A stretch of 64,000 nt of DNA from Prauserella muralis (lineage in GTDB: Bacteria; Actinomycetota; Actinomycetes; Mycobacteriales; Pseudonocardiaceae): positions 558,001 to 622,000 of the forward strand of contig NZ_MASW01000006.1 in the NCBI RefSeq assembly GCF_003202285.1, in the 5' to 3' direction. The notes beneath the pieces were generated by a model. It was given only the letters and a program-made list of their open reading frames with translations. It was not told the DNA's origin and did no database searches. Shown piece after piece: positions 25,199-31,751 of this stretch. Made by a program: the position numbers and the translations under genes. Numbering within the stretch: position 1 is the first letter of the stretch; each line of letters starts with the position of its first letter.

Positions 25199-25671
25199 GC
25201 GGTGCACTGCGTCTCCTTGTCGTTGATGTCGAGGCGGTAGGGCAGGTTCGAGGCGCGGAACTGACCGGCCGTGCCGGCCTTCTCGGCGTCGGCGTTGTAC
25301 TGGTTGATGTCCGCCGCTCGGGCCGCGGTCACCGCCGTGAGGTTGGCCCGGATCTGCGTGACCCGGGTCGTGGGCGGCTCGGTGCCGAGCTCGTCCTGCA
25401 GCGCCGCGAGCGTGGCCTCCTTGCTCTGCACCGCGGCGCACAGGTCGAAGAACCGGTCGTAGGCAGTGATGCGGTAGTCCGGGTCAGCGACGGTCCGCTC
25501 GCGCTGCTCGGTGGTGCCGCGGAACTCCGCCGTGCTGCGCTTGAACCAGCCCCAGCCAAAGATCGCCATCGCGGCGATCGCCGCGGCCACGATCAGCGCG
25601 ACGGCGGCGAGCGCGACCCCGCCGACGGCGAGCGCGCCGCCCTCCTTGATCCCCTGTCGGGTTAGTCGCAT
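25195..25671 (-). CDS. Single-pass membrane protein paired with the lipoprotein
   Basis: 158 residues. One strong membrane span at residues about 12-40 (GALAVGGVALAAVALIVAA), then an extracytoplasmic-looking helical domain with two Cys (FFDLCAAV and ETQCTA). It is coupled by GTGA to the lipoprotein gene, and the pair likely works together at the cell envelope. ATG at 25671. Confidence 0.8.
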   Translation of the reverse strand: MRLTRQGIKEGGALAVGGVALAAVALIVAAAIAAMAIFGWGWFKRSTAEFRGTTEQRERTVADPDYRITAYDRFFDLCAAVQSKEATLAALQDELGTEPPTTRVTQIRANLTAVTAARAADINQYNADAEKAGTAGQFRASNLPYRLDINDKETQCTA

Positions 25672-25722
25672 CGGTCGGTCTCCTGCTCCCTGGGTCGTGT
25701 CCTCAATGGACGATTTGATCTT

Positions 25723-26367
25723 TCACACACGGGATGGCTCCCGAGGCTTGAGCAGCTGCCGCGCGGCATCGACGCGTCGCCAGTCCGCCGGGTCGCCACC
25801 GCGGTCCGGATGCGCGCGCAGCGACGCCAGGCGGAGCAGGGTGGTCACGTCGGACAGCTCGGTCATGTCGGTGAAGGCCTGCAGCCACCGCAGCGCCTCG
25901 TCGCGGGTGGCGAACGAGTCGGGTGCCGCGGCCTCGATGGCGCGCCAGCCGGCGTACTGCTCGCCGCGGCCGGCGACGCCGTGCCGGTCGACCGCCCGCA
26001 GCGCCTCCAGTGACAGCGCGATCGCGCGCACGTTGGCCTGCCAACCGGGCGTCACCGCATGGTGGCCGGCGCTGCCCTCGTAGGTGTCGCAGGCGTAGGT
26101 CAGTTCACCGTGCCGGCACGTGAAGGTGAGCGCCACGCCCGGCTGACTCGGCCGGGCACTGGCGCGCAGCATCCCGTCCCGCCGGATGTCGCCGGCGTCG
26201 ACGCACGCGCGGACCACCACGGCGCCGATCACGCCGAGGTGCTTGAGCTCCCGCTCGAGCAGCGCCAGCGTGTCTGGCCAGCTCGACCGGAACCGAACCG
26301 AGGACAGCCGCGGCTTGGTCACCTGCCACGGCCACTCGCGCAGCGGCTCGATACGCCACGAGAACAT
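25723..26367 (-). CDS. Protein with C-terminal J-domain-like motif
   Basis: 214 residues. The last 40 residues (TTLLRLASLRAHPDRGGDPA, then WRRVDAARQLL) contain the HPD signature and the following Gly-Gly of a J domain, which stimulates DnaK ATPase. The N-terminal 170 residues are not recognised and have a strand-rich part (GVALTFTCRHGELTYACDTY). Start ATG at 26367 shares a base with the upstream stop. A host-chaperone recruiting factor is the likeliest role. Confidence 0.75.
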   Translation of the reverse strand: MFSWRIEPLREWPWQVTKPRLSSVRFRSSWPDTLALLERELKHLGVIGAVVVRACVDAGDIRRDGMLRASARPSQPGVALTFTCRHGELTYACDTYEGSAGHHAVTPGWQANVRAIALSLEALRAVDRHGVAGRGEQYAGWRAIEAAAPDSFATRDEALRWLQAFTDMTELSDVTTLLRLASLRAHPDRGGDPADWRRVDAARQLLKPREPSRV

Positions 26368-26771
26368 CAGATCGTCCCGTACTTGCCGAAGTCGGGCAGC
26401 AGCCGCGTGCCGTCCGCGCGGCCCCACAAGTGCAGCACGCGCTCGTGAGCGTTGATGTGATCGTCGGGCGGCACGAAGCACTGGTAGGCGTGGCCGTCCG
26501 GCCACACCGCCGCGTGCAGCAGCGTGAGGTCCTCGTAGCTGGGCACACCGTCGGGTCGCTGCATCGAGGCGTGGATCCAGGGGATCGGCGCGCCACGCTC
26601 GTCGCGGTCGTCGTCCTCGTACCAGCCCGTCACGATCACGATCCCGACCGGGCGGCCGTCTCCGTTGTGCGCGATGTAGGAGAAGCCGTCCGGCCCCAGC
26701 GGGCGTGGCAGGCTCCACTGCTTACGGCCGAGCCGCTTGCGGATCGCCAGCCCGTCGACGAGGTCGGGCAT
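26367..26771 (-). CDS. DUF7694-like phage protein
   Basis: 134 residues. The C-terminal half (VPSYEDLTLLHAAVWPDGHA, then PDDHINAHERVLHLWG) matches the pattern D/E-L..V...F.....A.Q.F.P...H.N.....LHLW seen in a widespread small phage family that I associate with DUF7694. Function unknown. ATG at 26771 shares a base with the previous stop (TGATG). Confidence 0.65.
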   Translation of the reverse strand: MPDLVDGLAIRKRLGRKQWSLPRPLGPDGFSYIAHNGDGRPVGIVIVTGWYEDDDRDERGAPIPWIHASMQRPDGVPSYEDLTLLHAAVWPDGHAYQCFVPPDDHINAHERVLHLWGRADGTRLLPDFGKYGTI

Positions 26772-27055
26772 CAGTGCTTCCCCCTTCGGTGCTGATTCGC
26801 CTTCGGGCAGGTGGCGAAGTGGGCGACGTGCAGCAGGACGCCGAGTAGCCGCTTGCGGGCGGCGGGGGCGCGGCCGAGGACGCCGGCCATGAGTCGGCCG
26901 CCCTGCACGGCGATCATGACGTTGCCGTTGCTGCTGGGCTTGAGGTCGACGGGCATGCGCTCGCCGTCTTCGGTGGTGGCCCACAGAATGTGAGCGCGGC
27001 AGGACTTGCAGGTGTCGCGGAACGGCGCCAGCTCGGCCGATGTCGGCGTGTTCAT
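26771..27055 (-). CDS. Small zinc-ribbon-like early protein
   Basis: 94 residues. CKSCRAHILWATTEDGERMP followed by VDLKP is a common actinophage module: a two-cysteine knuckle then a strand pair; the other ligands may be HFATC near the C-terminus. Possibly DNA- or RNA-binding. ATG at 27055 overlaps the upstream stop (ATGA). Confidence 0.7.
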   Translation of the reverse strand: MNTPTSAELAPFRDTCKSCRAHILWATTEDGERMPVDLKPSSNGNVMIAVQGGRLMAGVLGRAPAARKRLLGVLLHVAHFATCPKANQHRRGKH

Positions 27056-27441
27056 CTCGCACCCTTCCTGTCGTCGGCCCACGCGAGGGCGAGCTCGCGA
27101 CGGATGCGGGCGAACAGCTCGCCCCACGGCTGCGGCTCGTCCGGCGCGTGGTCGGGCGCCTGCTCGGGTCCCGGGTCGGCCCACGGGAACGGCTGCTTGC
27201 GCAGCTCGGCGACGATGTCGTTGGCGCACTGGAGGTCGGCCCGCAGCTGCGCGAGCTCGGCCGCGTCGGGCGGGTTCGCGGTGAGCGGCTCAACGATCTG
27301 CGTGCGCACCGCGTCGGCGAACGCGTCGATGGTCTCGGCGGGGAGCGGGTCGTCGCCGGCCTTGCGGGCGAGCCGGTCGTCCACGCGCTTGAGCACGGTC
27401 GCCGGGTCCGGCAGCGCGTGCCCGTTCAGCGTGGCCGTCAT
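27052..27441 (-). CDS. Hypothetical early protein
   Basis: 129 residues, mainly helical and acidic, with no recognised motif. It starts at ATG 27441 and both ends overlap neighbours by four bases, so it is co-translated with the early operon. Confidence 0.6.
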   Translation of the reverse strand: MTATLNGHALPDPATVLKRVDDRLARKAGDDPLPAETIDAFADAVRTQIVEPLTANPPDAAELAQLRADLQCANDIVAELRKQPFPWADPGPEQAPDHAPDEPQPWGELFARIRRELALAWADDRKGAR

Positions 27442-27635
27442 GGCGCACCGGTCCTCGCCTCACGTAGCCCGAGCCGCGCGCACAGCGCGGCCACGGTCCA
27501 CCACGGGTCGTCGAGGGCGAGGGCCTGCAGCGTGCCGAGCACGAGCGCGCCCCAGGTCATCACCTCGGCGAGCGCGGGCGGCACGCGGATGCCGGCAGCC
27601 TCGTCGACGGCGAAGGTGAGGCCCGCGAACGTCAC
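27438..27635 (-). CDS. Small hypothetical early protein
   Basis: 65 residues (TFAGLTFAVDEAAGIRVPPA...). A moderately hydrophobic helix is present (VMTWGALVLGTLQALALD) but it is not a clear membrane span. GTG at 27635 overlaps the upstream stop (GTGA). No function visible. Confidence 0.6.
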   Translation of the reverse strand: MTFAGLTFAVDEAAGIRVPPALAEVMTWGALVLGTLQALALDDPWWTVAALCARLGLREARTGAP

Positions 27636-28348
27636 GACTGATCTCCTTCGGGGTCGATGACGCGCAGCACCTCGGGGAGGCCCTCGACGGTGACGAGCAC
27701 GTCGCGGGCGACACCCGGGCCGGCGAGCGGGCCGACGACGCCTGCGTGCTCGAGCTGGCGCATGAGCTGGATGGCCTTCGCGTGGCCGATGCGCAGCTTG
27801 CGCTGCACCATCGACATGGAGCCGAACTGCGAGGTCACGACGAGCTCGGCAGCGTGACGCAGCAGCGCCGGGTCCAGATCCGCGGCGGCCGCGGGCTCCG
27901 GGTCGGACGTGTCGTCCCAGTCGACGACACCGGGGTCGTCGAAGGAGCCGGTGTGCTCGTCGTCGGTCGGGTCGTCGTCGGGCTCGTCCTCGGACGGGGC
28001 GACGTGCAGGCCGGCGCCGTCGCGCAGGATGTTCGGCGGCTCCGCCGAGTTCTCGAGCTCGAGCTCGAACGGCAGCTCGACCTGCCCAGTGCGGCGCTCC
28101 CAGCCGCGGCGCCACAGCCGACGCGCCGCGGCCGCGTCCGCGGTGTGCCCGAGAAAGCCCTCGATCGCGCGAACGCGCAGCTTCGCCACGACCTCGCCCG
28201 TGCCGACCTTCGTGCGGATCTCGTCGCAGTCGACCAGCGCGACCACGACGTGCACGCCTTCGGGGTTGTCGAGCACCGCGCGGGCGATGTCGACCAGGCC
28301 GTCCGCGTCGCCGGTGGGCAGCCGCCCGGACAGGCTGTAGCTGTTCAT
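27632..28348 (-). CDS. Orphan FtsK-gamma-like winged-helix protein
   Basis: 238 residues. The C-terminal 65 residues (HAAELVVTSQFGSMSMVQRK, LRIGHAKAIQLMRQLEHAGV, VGPLAG) match the gamma domain of FtsK/SpoIIIE, the winged helix that reads polar KOPS-type DNA motifs. No ATPase motor is present. The N-terminal 100 residues form a separate unrecognised domain, joined by a very acidic linker (SEDEPDDDPTDDEH). It probably binds specific DNA sites. ATG at 28348. Confidence 0.82.
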   Translation of the reverse strand: MNSYSLSGRLPTGDADGLVDIARAVLDNPEGVHVVVALVDCDEIRTKVGTGEVVAKLRVRAIEGFLGHTADAAAARRLWRRGWERRTGQVELPFELELENSAEPPNILRDGAGLHVAPSEDEPDDDPTDDEHTGSFDDPGVVDWDDTSDPEPAAAADLDPALLRHAAELVVTSQFGSMSMVQRKLRIGHAKAIQLMRQLEHAGVVGPLAGPGVARDVLVTVEGLPEVLRVIDPEGDQS

Positions 28349-28743
28349 GCCGGCCGCCTCTCCGCCTGTGCGGCGAGCTCGGCCTCGACGATCTCGGCGA
28401 GCTGGGCGATCGAGATCGGCTCGGTGAGCCGTTTTGCTGCGCCGAGCAGTGGGTGCTCGACCTCGTCCGGAATGCAGGCCAGCCGCACGGGCGTGCCGTC
28501 GAACAGGCCCCCGTCGACACCGACCTGGACGTCGCCCTTGTGCAGGTTCACGTGGGCGACGGCGTCGGTCAGGCTCCGTGCCCACTCCAGGATCACGCGC
28601 AACCGGGCCGCCGTATCACGGCCGGCGAGGTGGACGCTGACGCCGTACAGCGGTGCGATCGAGGCGACGTCCTTGCCGAGGTGATGCTGCGCCATGTGCA
28701 GCAGTAGCGAGTTCACCCGGGCAGCCACAGGATGCAGGCTCAC
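28345..28743 (-). CDS. Hypothetical early protein
   Basis: 132 residues (SLHPVAARVNSLLLHMAQHH...). Alternating helix/strand, no membrane span, no recognised motif. GTG at 28743 overlaps the upstream stop (GTGA); its stop overlaps the FtsK-gamma-like gene start (ATGA), so the two are coupled. Confidence 0.65.
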   Translation of the reverse strand: MSLHPVAARVNSLLLHMAQHHLGKDVASIAPLYGVSVHLAGRDTAARLRVILEWARSLTDAVAHVNLHKGDVQVGVDGGLFDGTPVRLACIPDEVEHPLLGAAKRLTEPISIAQLAEIVEAELAAQAERRPA

Positions 28744-29279
28744 GCGATCGCCTCCGCAATCAGCAGCGTCGCGAGGAACCCGAGCCCGCTCGCCAGGAGC
28801 GCGAGCACGACGAACACAACACCGCCGACGATCAGCACCTCGACCGCCTTGCCGAAGTGGTTGCCCAGCCGGTTGGGCACAGTGGCCTTGTCCAGCATCA
28901 CCACGCCCCCCATCCCCACAAAGTCACAGACCGAGGTGCGCAGGCTCACCGCGCAAGTCAACGAGCTCAGATCCCGGGCCCCTGCATCGACTGCGACAAG
29001 AGACGTCGGCTCGGCCGTATCGCGCCGGGACGCACACCAGTTGGTGCCGCCACACAGCCGGTCTTTCGCGCGGCCGATCACGGCGGCGTGCGTCGTGCAG
29101 TACTGCCGCGCGCATCCCTTGAGGACCCATTCGCCGGGATCGGTGCAGCGATCGCTGTATGCCGGGTCGTGCGGGCTGGCGGCGTGTTGCGCGCTGGCAC
29201 CGCACCGCTCCACCCGCGGCGCGAGCCGGATGTTCGGATGTCCCTCGACGTAGGCGCGAGACGTGACGGTGACGGTCAT
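28740..29279 (-). CDS. Zinc-binding domain joined to a C-terminal membrane segment
   Basis: 179 residues. The N-terminal half (CTDPGEWVLKGCARQYCTTH) has a Cys-x(n)-Cys-x2-His zinc motif shared with the gene just upstream. The last 30 residues (VLIVGGVVFVVLALLASGLG) form a membrane span. The middle (residues about 85-125) has weak coding character, so an internal start at ATG 28898 giving a separate 52-residue membrane peptide is possible. ATG at 29279 overlaps the upstream stop (ATGA). Confidence 0.6.
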   Translation of the reverse strand: MTVTVTSRAYVEGHPNIRLAPRVERCGASAQHAASPHDPAYSDRCTDPGEWVLKGCARQYCTTHAAVIGRAKDRLCGGTNWCASRRDTAEPTSLVAVDAGARDLSSLTCAVSLRTSVCDFVGMGGVVMLDKATVPNRLGNHFGKAVEVLIVGGVVFVVLALLASGLGFLATLLIAEAIA

Positions 29280-29557
29280 GGGCCAGTCCTCTCCGCTGGC
29301 GTGCGTGCCGCCTCGATCCGCCCGAGCAAGCGCAGACGGATTGCGGCATGCGGTGTGCAGTAGTCGTGCTCGTAGGGGTGCAGGTGCCAGGCCGCCGGCT
29401 CGGCGCACCGCCAGCGATGGCACGCGGTGCCCAGCGCCATCGACGCGTGATTCGACTGCTCGAGCAGGTACAGGTCGGCGAGCTCGGTCAGCGAACCCGT
29501 GGCCGGCGGGAACTCGGTGCTGCCCTCGGCTGAGACCTCGGACTCGGTGGGTGTCAC
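29276..29557 (-). CDS. Small Cys/His-rich zinc-binding-like protein
   Basis: 93 residues. The segment CHRWRCAEPAAWHLHPYEHD followed by YCTPHAAIRLRLLG has a pattern (Cys, Cys, then Cys-x2-His) repeated in the next gene downstream (YCTTHAAVIGRAKDR), so the two are tandem paralogues. Start GTG at 29557; the ribosome-binding site is weak. Confidence 0.65.
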   Translation of the reverse strand: MTPTESEVSAEGSTEFPPATGSLTELADLYLLEQSNHASMALGTACHRWRCAEPAAWHLHPYEHDYCTPHAAIRLRLLGRIEAARTPAERTGP

Positions 29558-29606
29558 TCATCACCACCACCGAGGACGATCGGCACGTCGGCCCACTCTG
29601 GCGCGG

Positions 29607-30044
29607 TCACCACAGCAGACCCCCCAGCAGCAGCGCGCCCGCGACGACGACGAGCACAGCGGCCACCATCAGGCAGCCGGCCAGGCGACGGCCGACCCGG
29701 CGCGGCCGACGCCCGACAGTCGGCTCGCCCTGCCCGTCCGCCTCCTCATGCCAACGGACCGCGGGCGCTGCGTGGCGTGTCGGCTCGACGGGCAGCCGCT
29801 CGTAGATGTCGGTCGGGCCGTCGTCGGCGATCATCCGCGCCAGCGGCACCGTGATCTGCTCGGTCAGCTCCTCGTCCGCGTCGACCAGGTGCTCGACGCC
29901 GCCCGGGTCCTCGTGCTGGCGGCGTCGATGGCGATGCATGGGCCTCACCGGCACATCGCCCTGCTCGCGGCGCCACAACTCGATGAACGGCACGGTGGGA
30001 TACCGGTCGTAGTCCTGCGGCTCGGCGGCCGCGGCCGTGGTCAT
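29607..30044 (-). CDS. Tail-anchored membrane protein
   Basis: 145 residues: a charged cytoplasmic-looking part, a basic stretch (RRPRRVGRR), then a C-terminal membrane span at residues about 123-144 (AGCLMVAAVLVVVAGALLLG). ATG at 30044 overlaps the lipoprotein stop upstream (ATGA). Function unknown. Confidence 0.7.
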   Translation of the reverse strand: MTTAAAAEPQDYDRYPTVPFIELWRREQGDVPVRPMHRHRRRQHEDPGGVEHLVDADEELTEQITVPLARMIADDGPTDIYERLPVEPTRHAAPAVRWHEEADGQGEPTVGRRPRRVGRRLAGCLMVAAVLVVVAGALLLGGLLW

Positions 30045-30202
30045 CGCGCCGCACCACCTTCCGCGATGGGCGGCGGCTTGCGCACGACGACCGAGGCCGG
30101 CATCGGGTCGTCGCCCGGTACCCGCGGCTCGGTCGGCTTGCATCCGGCCAGGGCGAGCGCCGCGAGCGCGACCGCCGAGGCGGTAACCTTCCTGTGGATC
30201 AC
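30041..30202 (-). CDS. Small lipoprotein
   Basis: 53 residues. The signal IHRKVTASAVALAALALAGC ends in a lipobox with Cys at 21; the mature part is only about 33 residues and Pro-rich. GTG at 30202 follows GAGGAG. Small lipoproteins are made by some prophages to block phage receptors; that role is unproven here. First gene of the early operon after the hairpin at 30250-30278. Confidence 0.72.
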   Translation of the reverse strand: MIHRKVTASAVALAALALAGCKPTEPRVPGDDPMPASVVVRKPPPIAEGGAAR

Positions 30203-30249
30203 TTGGGAGCTCTCCTCTTCGGGATGGGTGGTTTTCTCTCGGGTGATCT

Positions 30250-30278
30250 GCGGCCCGGCGGTTGCAGCGCCGGGCCGC
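30250..30278 (-). terminator. Hairpin between excisionase-like gene and early operon
   Basis: GCGGCCCGGCG (30250-30260) pairs with CGCCGGGCCGC (30268-30278), 11 bp with a 7-base loop, in the 208-base gap between 30202 and 30411. It may stop the repressor-side transcript, or be overcome when the early operon is switched on. The rest of the gap shows no ORF. Confidence 0.55.
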
Positions 30279-30410
30279 CTCTTCCTGATGGCCCCCAGCC
30301 GCCGCCGAGGCGGGAATCGACGGCGGCCGGGGAAGATCGCTAGCTCACCTGGTCCTGCTCCCCGCCCCGCGGCCGCTCCACTGCTGGCTCGGGTCACGGC
30401 GGCGGGGAGG

Positions 30411-30638
30411 TCAGGCGGCGCGGAGCTTCCGGCGGGCCTTGTGCTTGCCGGTGACGCGGTAGGGGCATCCGGCGTCGGCCCAGCGGTCCACCTCCGTGCG
30501 GCGGGCACGCCACGTACAGCCTGGGCCCGGTTGCACGCCAACGAGCAGCCCGCGCTTCAGCGCGAGCAGCACATTCTCTTGATGGCGGCCGGTGTAGGCG
30601 GCGATCTCACTGGTGGTCATCCACGGCGACTGGGGCAT
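30411..30638 (-). CDS. Excisionase-like helix-turn-helix protein
   Basis: 75 residues. MTTSEIAAYTGRHQENVLLA then LKRGLLVGVQ, followed by a wing ending TEVDRWADAG, is the MerR/excisionase fold used for sharp DNA bending by Xis proteins. It likely directs excision with the integrase. ATG at 30638 shares a base with the repressor-like gene stop, so it is co-transcribed with it. The C-terminus ends RRKLRAA. Confidence 0.75.
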   Translation of the reverse strand: MPQSPWMTTSEIAAYTGRHQENVLLALKRGLLVGVQPGPGCTWRARRTEVDRWADAGCPYRVTGKHKARRKLRAA

Positions 30639-30973
30639 CACGCCACCGCCGCCGCGTTGTGGTTGCGCCGCGGGGCCTTCTTGTCCTGCTCGGTGTCCTG
30701 CCGCTTCGGCGGATGGGTCGGCTCGTTCGGGGGCTGGTTGGGCGGCTCGGAAGGGTCACCCTGCGACGTCCGCTTGCCCGCGTGCAGGGCGTCCTCGGGC
30801 AGTTCAAGGATGCGTTCGAGCCGACGAAGCAAGCGCTGAGAGGGCTGGTCGGCACCGCAGATGACGTTGTCGAGGTAGGCCGGCGAAATCCCGGCCCGCC
30901 GCGCGATCTCGGCGTTCACCAGATCCTGCTTGTCCCGGCGCTCCTTGAAGAGGTCTCGGTTCATCGGGGGCAT
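30638..30973 (-). CDS. Cro/cI-type repressor-like HTH protein
   Basis: 111 residues from ATG 30973. The helix-turn-helix is at residues about 17-55 (LVNAEIARRAGISPAYLDNV then ADQPSQRLLRRLERIL). A long hydrophilic tail follows and ends NHNAAAVA, similar in style to ssrA-type degradation tags. A consensus promoter (TTGACA, -10 CATTGT) places transcription at the ATG, so the mRNA is probably leaderless; ATG 30964 is an alternative. It faces the repressor gene at 31162 across operator-like repeats. Confidence 0.78.
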   Translation of the reverse strand: MPPMNRDLFKERRDKQDLVNAEIARRAGISPAYLDNVICGADQPSQRLLRRLERILELPEDALHAGKRTSQGDPSEPPNQPPNEPTHPPKRQDTEQDKKAPRRNHNAAAVA

Positions 30974-30979
30974 ACAAGG

Positions 30980-31014
30980 ACAATGCCAGCACATGCCATT
31001 GCATGTCAATGGCA
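30980..31014 (-). promoter_or_regulatory. Leaderless leftward promoter with inverted repeat
   Basis: On the minus strand TTGACA (31004-31009) and CATTGT (30980-30985) are 18 bases apart, and the -10 end lies six bases before ATG 30973. The inverted repeat GCCATTG-ACATG-CAATGGC covers the -35, a likely repressor operator. TGCCAG and CTGGCA half-sites recur at 30984, 31019, 31079 and 31144. Confidence 0.6.
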
Positions 31015-31078
31015 AAACCTGGCAAGTACTGGTCTAAGACGGCACTCTTGCCTTCTTCTGAGTTTTTCTGTACTTTTC

Positions 31079-31161
31079 CTGGCATGCACCTACTACAGCG
31101 GTCGCATGCTCCCCCTGGTCGACGGCCCAATACTTGCATTTTTCTGGCATACTCTGGGCGC
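31079..31161 (+). promoter_or_regulatory. Rightward promoter and operator half-sites for the repressor gene
   Basis: Extended -10 TGGCATACT at 31145-31153 lies eight bases before ATG 31162, so this mRNA may also be leaderless or nearly so. CTGGCA repeats at 31079-31084 and 31144-31149 match the half-sites on the leftward side. No good -35 is seen, consistent with an activator or extended -10 promoter. Confidence 0.45.
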
Positions 31162-31635
31162 ATGGAGGAGCGGCGGAAGATCGCGGGACGGCGCATCAAG
31201 CGAGCGCGGCTACACGCTGGCTACCGAAGTCAGCGAGCCTTCGCCGACGCGATAGGGATTCACGAGACCACGCTCTCCCGAGCAGAGTCCGGTGATTCCC
31301 GCGTGGGAGAGGCCACGTTCGTCGCCATTGAAGGAGGGCTCAAGTGGCCCGACGACTGCATCACGCGCTACCTGGAAACCGGTGACGAGAGCCTCCTGCC
31401 GTCCATCGGGCGACCCGGGCAGGCAGAAGAAGAGCCGGAGCCCGAACCCCCAGCCGCTCCCTCGCTCGCCGACCAGATGAAAGCGGTCAGGGACGAGCTA
31501 CTGCTCATCGCCGAGGAGCGCCAGCGGCTGGCCGAGCGCGAAGAAGCCGCGCTCCACCGCGCCGAGGAGCTGCTCGTCGAGTCGGGCGAGCCGCCCGAGC
31601 GACGAGGCGAACCCACTGAACGCCGCGTCGGCTAA
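31162..31635 (+). CDS. XRE-family phage repressor
   Basis: 157 residues. The HTH_3 domain covers residues 1-60 (RRIKRARLHAGYRSQRAFAD, then AIGIHETTLSRAESG), with recognition helix around ETTLSRAE. The C-terminal half is an acidic/helical region (MKAVRDELLLIAEERQRLAE) probably used for dimerisation. It diverges from the Cro-like gene across repeated CTGGCA sites, the expected cI/Cro layout. Start ATG 31162. Confidence 0.8.
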   Translation: MEERRKIAGRRIKRARLHAGYRSQRAFADAIGIHETTLSRAESGDSRVGEATFVAIEGGLKWPDDCITRYLETGDESLLPSIGRPGQAEEEPEPEPPAAPSLADQMKAVRDELLLIAEERQRLAEREEAALHRAEELLVESGEPPERRGEPTERRVG

Positions 31636-31664
31636 AACCGGGTAACCGAGGTAAACCGGGTAAC
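31635..31664 (+). repeat. Two 12-bp direct repeats upstream of the accessory operon
   Basis: AAACCGGGTAAC occurs at 31635-31646 and 31653-31664, 18 bases apart, immediately past the repressor stop. Iteron-like or an activator/repressor site for the membrane-protein operon that starts at 31752. Confidence 0.5.
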
Positions 31665-31751
31665 GGTTTCACTACCAAGCGTTGCCACTCAGGTGAGGGA
31701 GGTGCTTACGGTGACCATCCCGAACGTCACCCACCACGAGGACCCGGCCGC

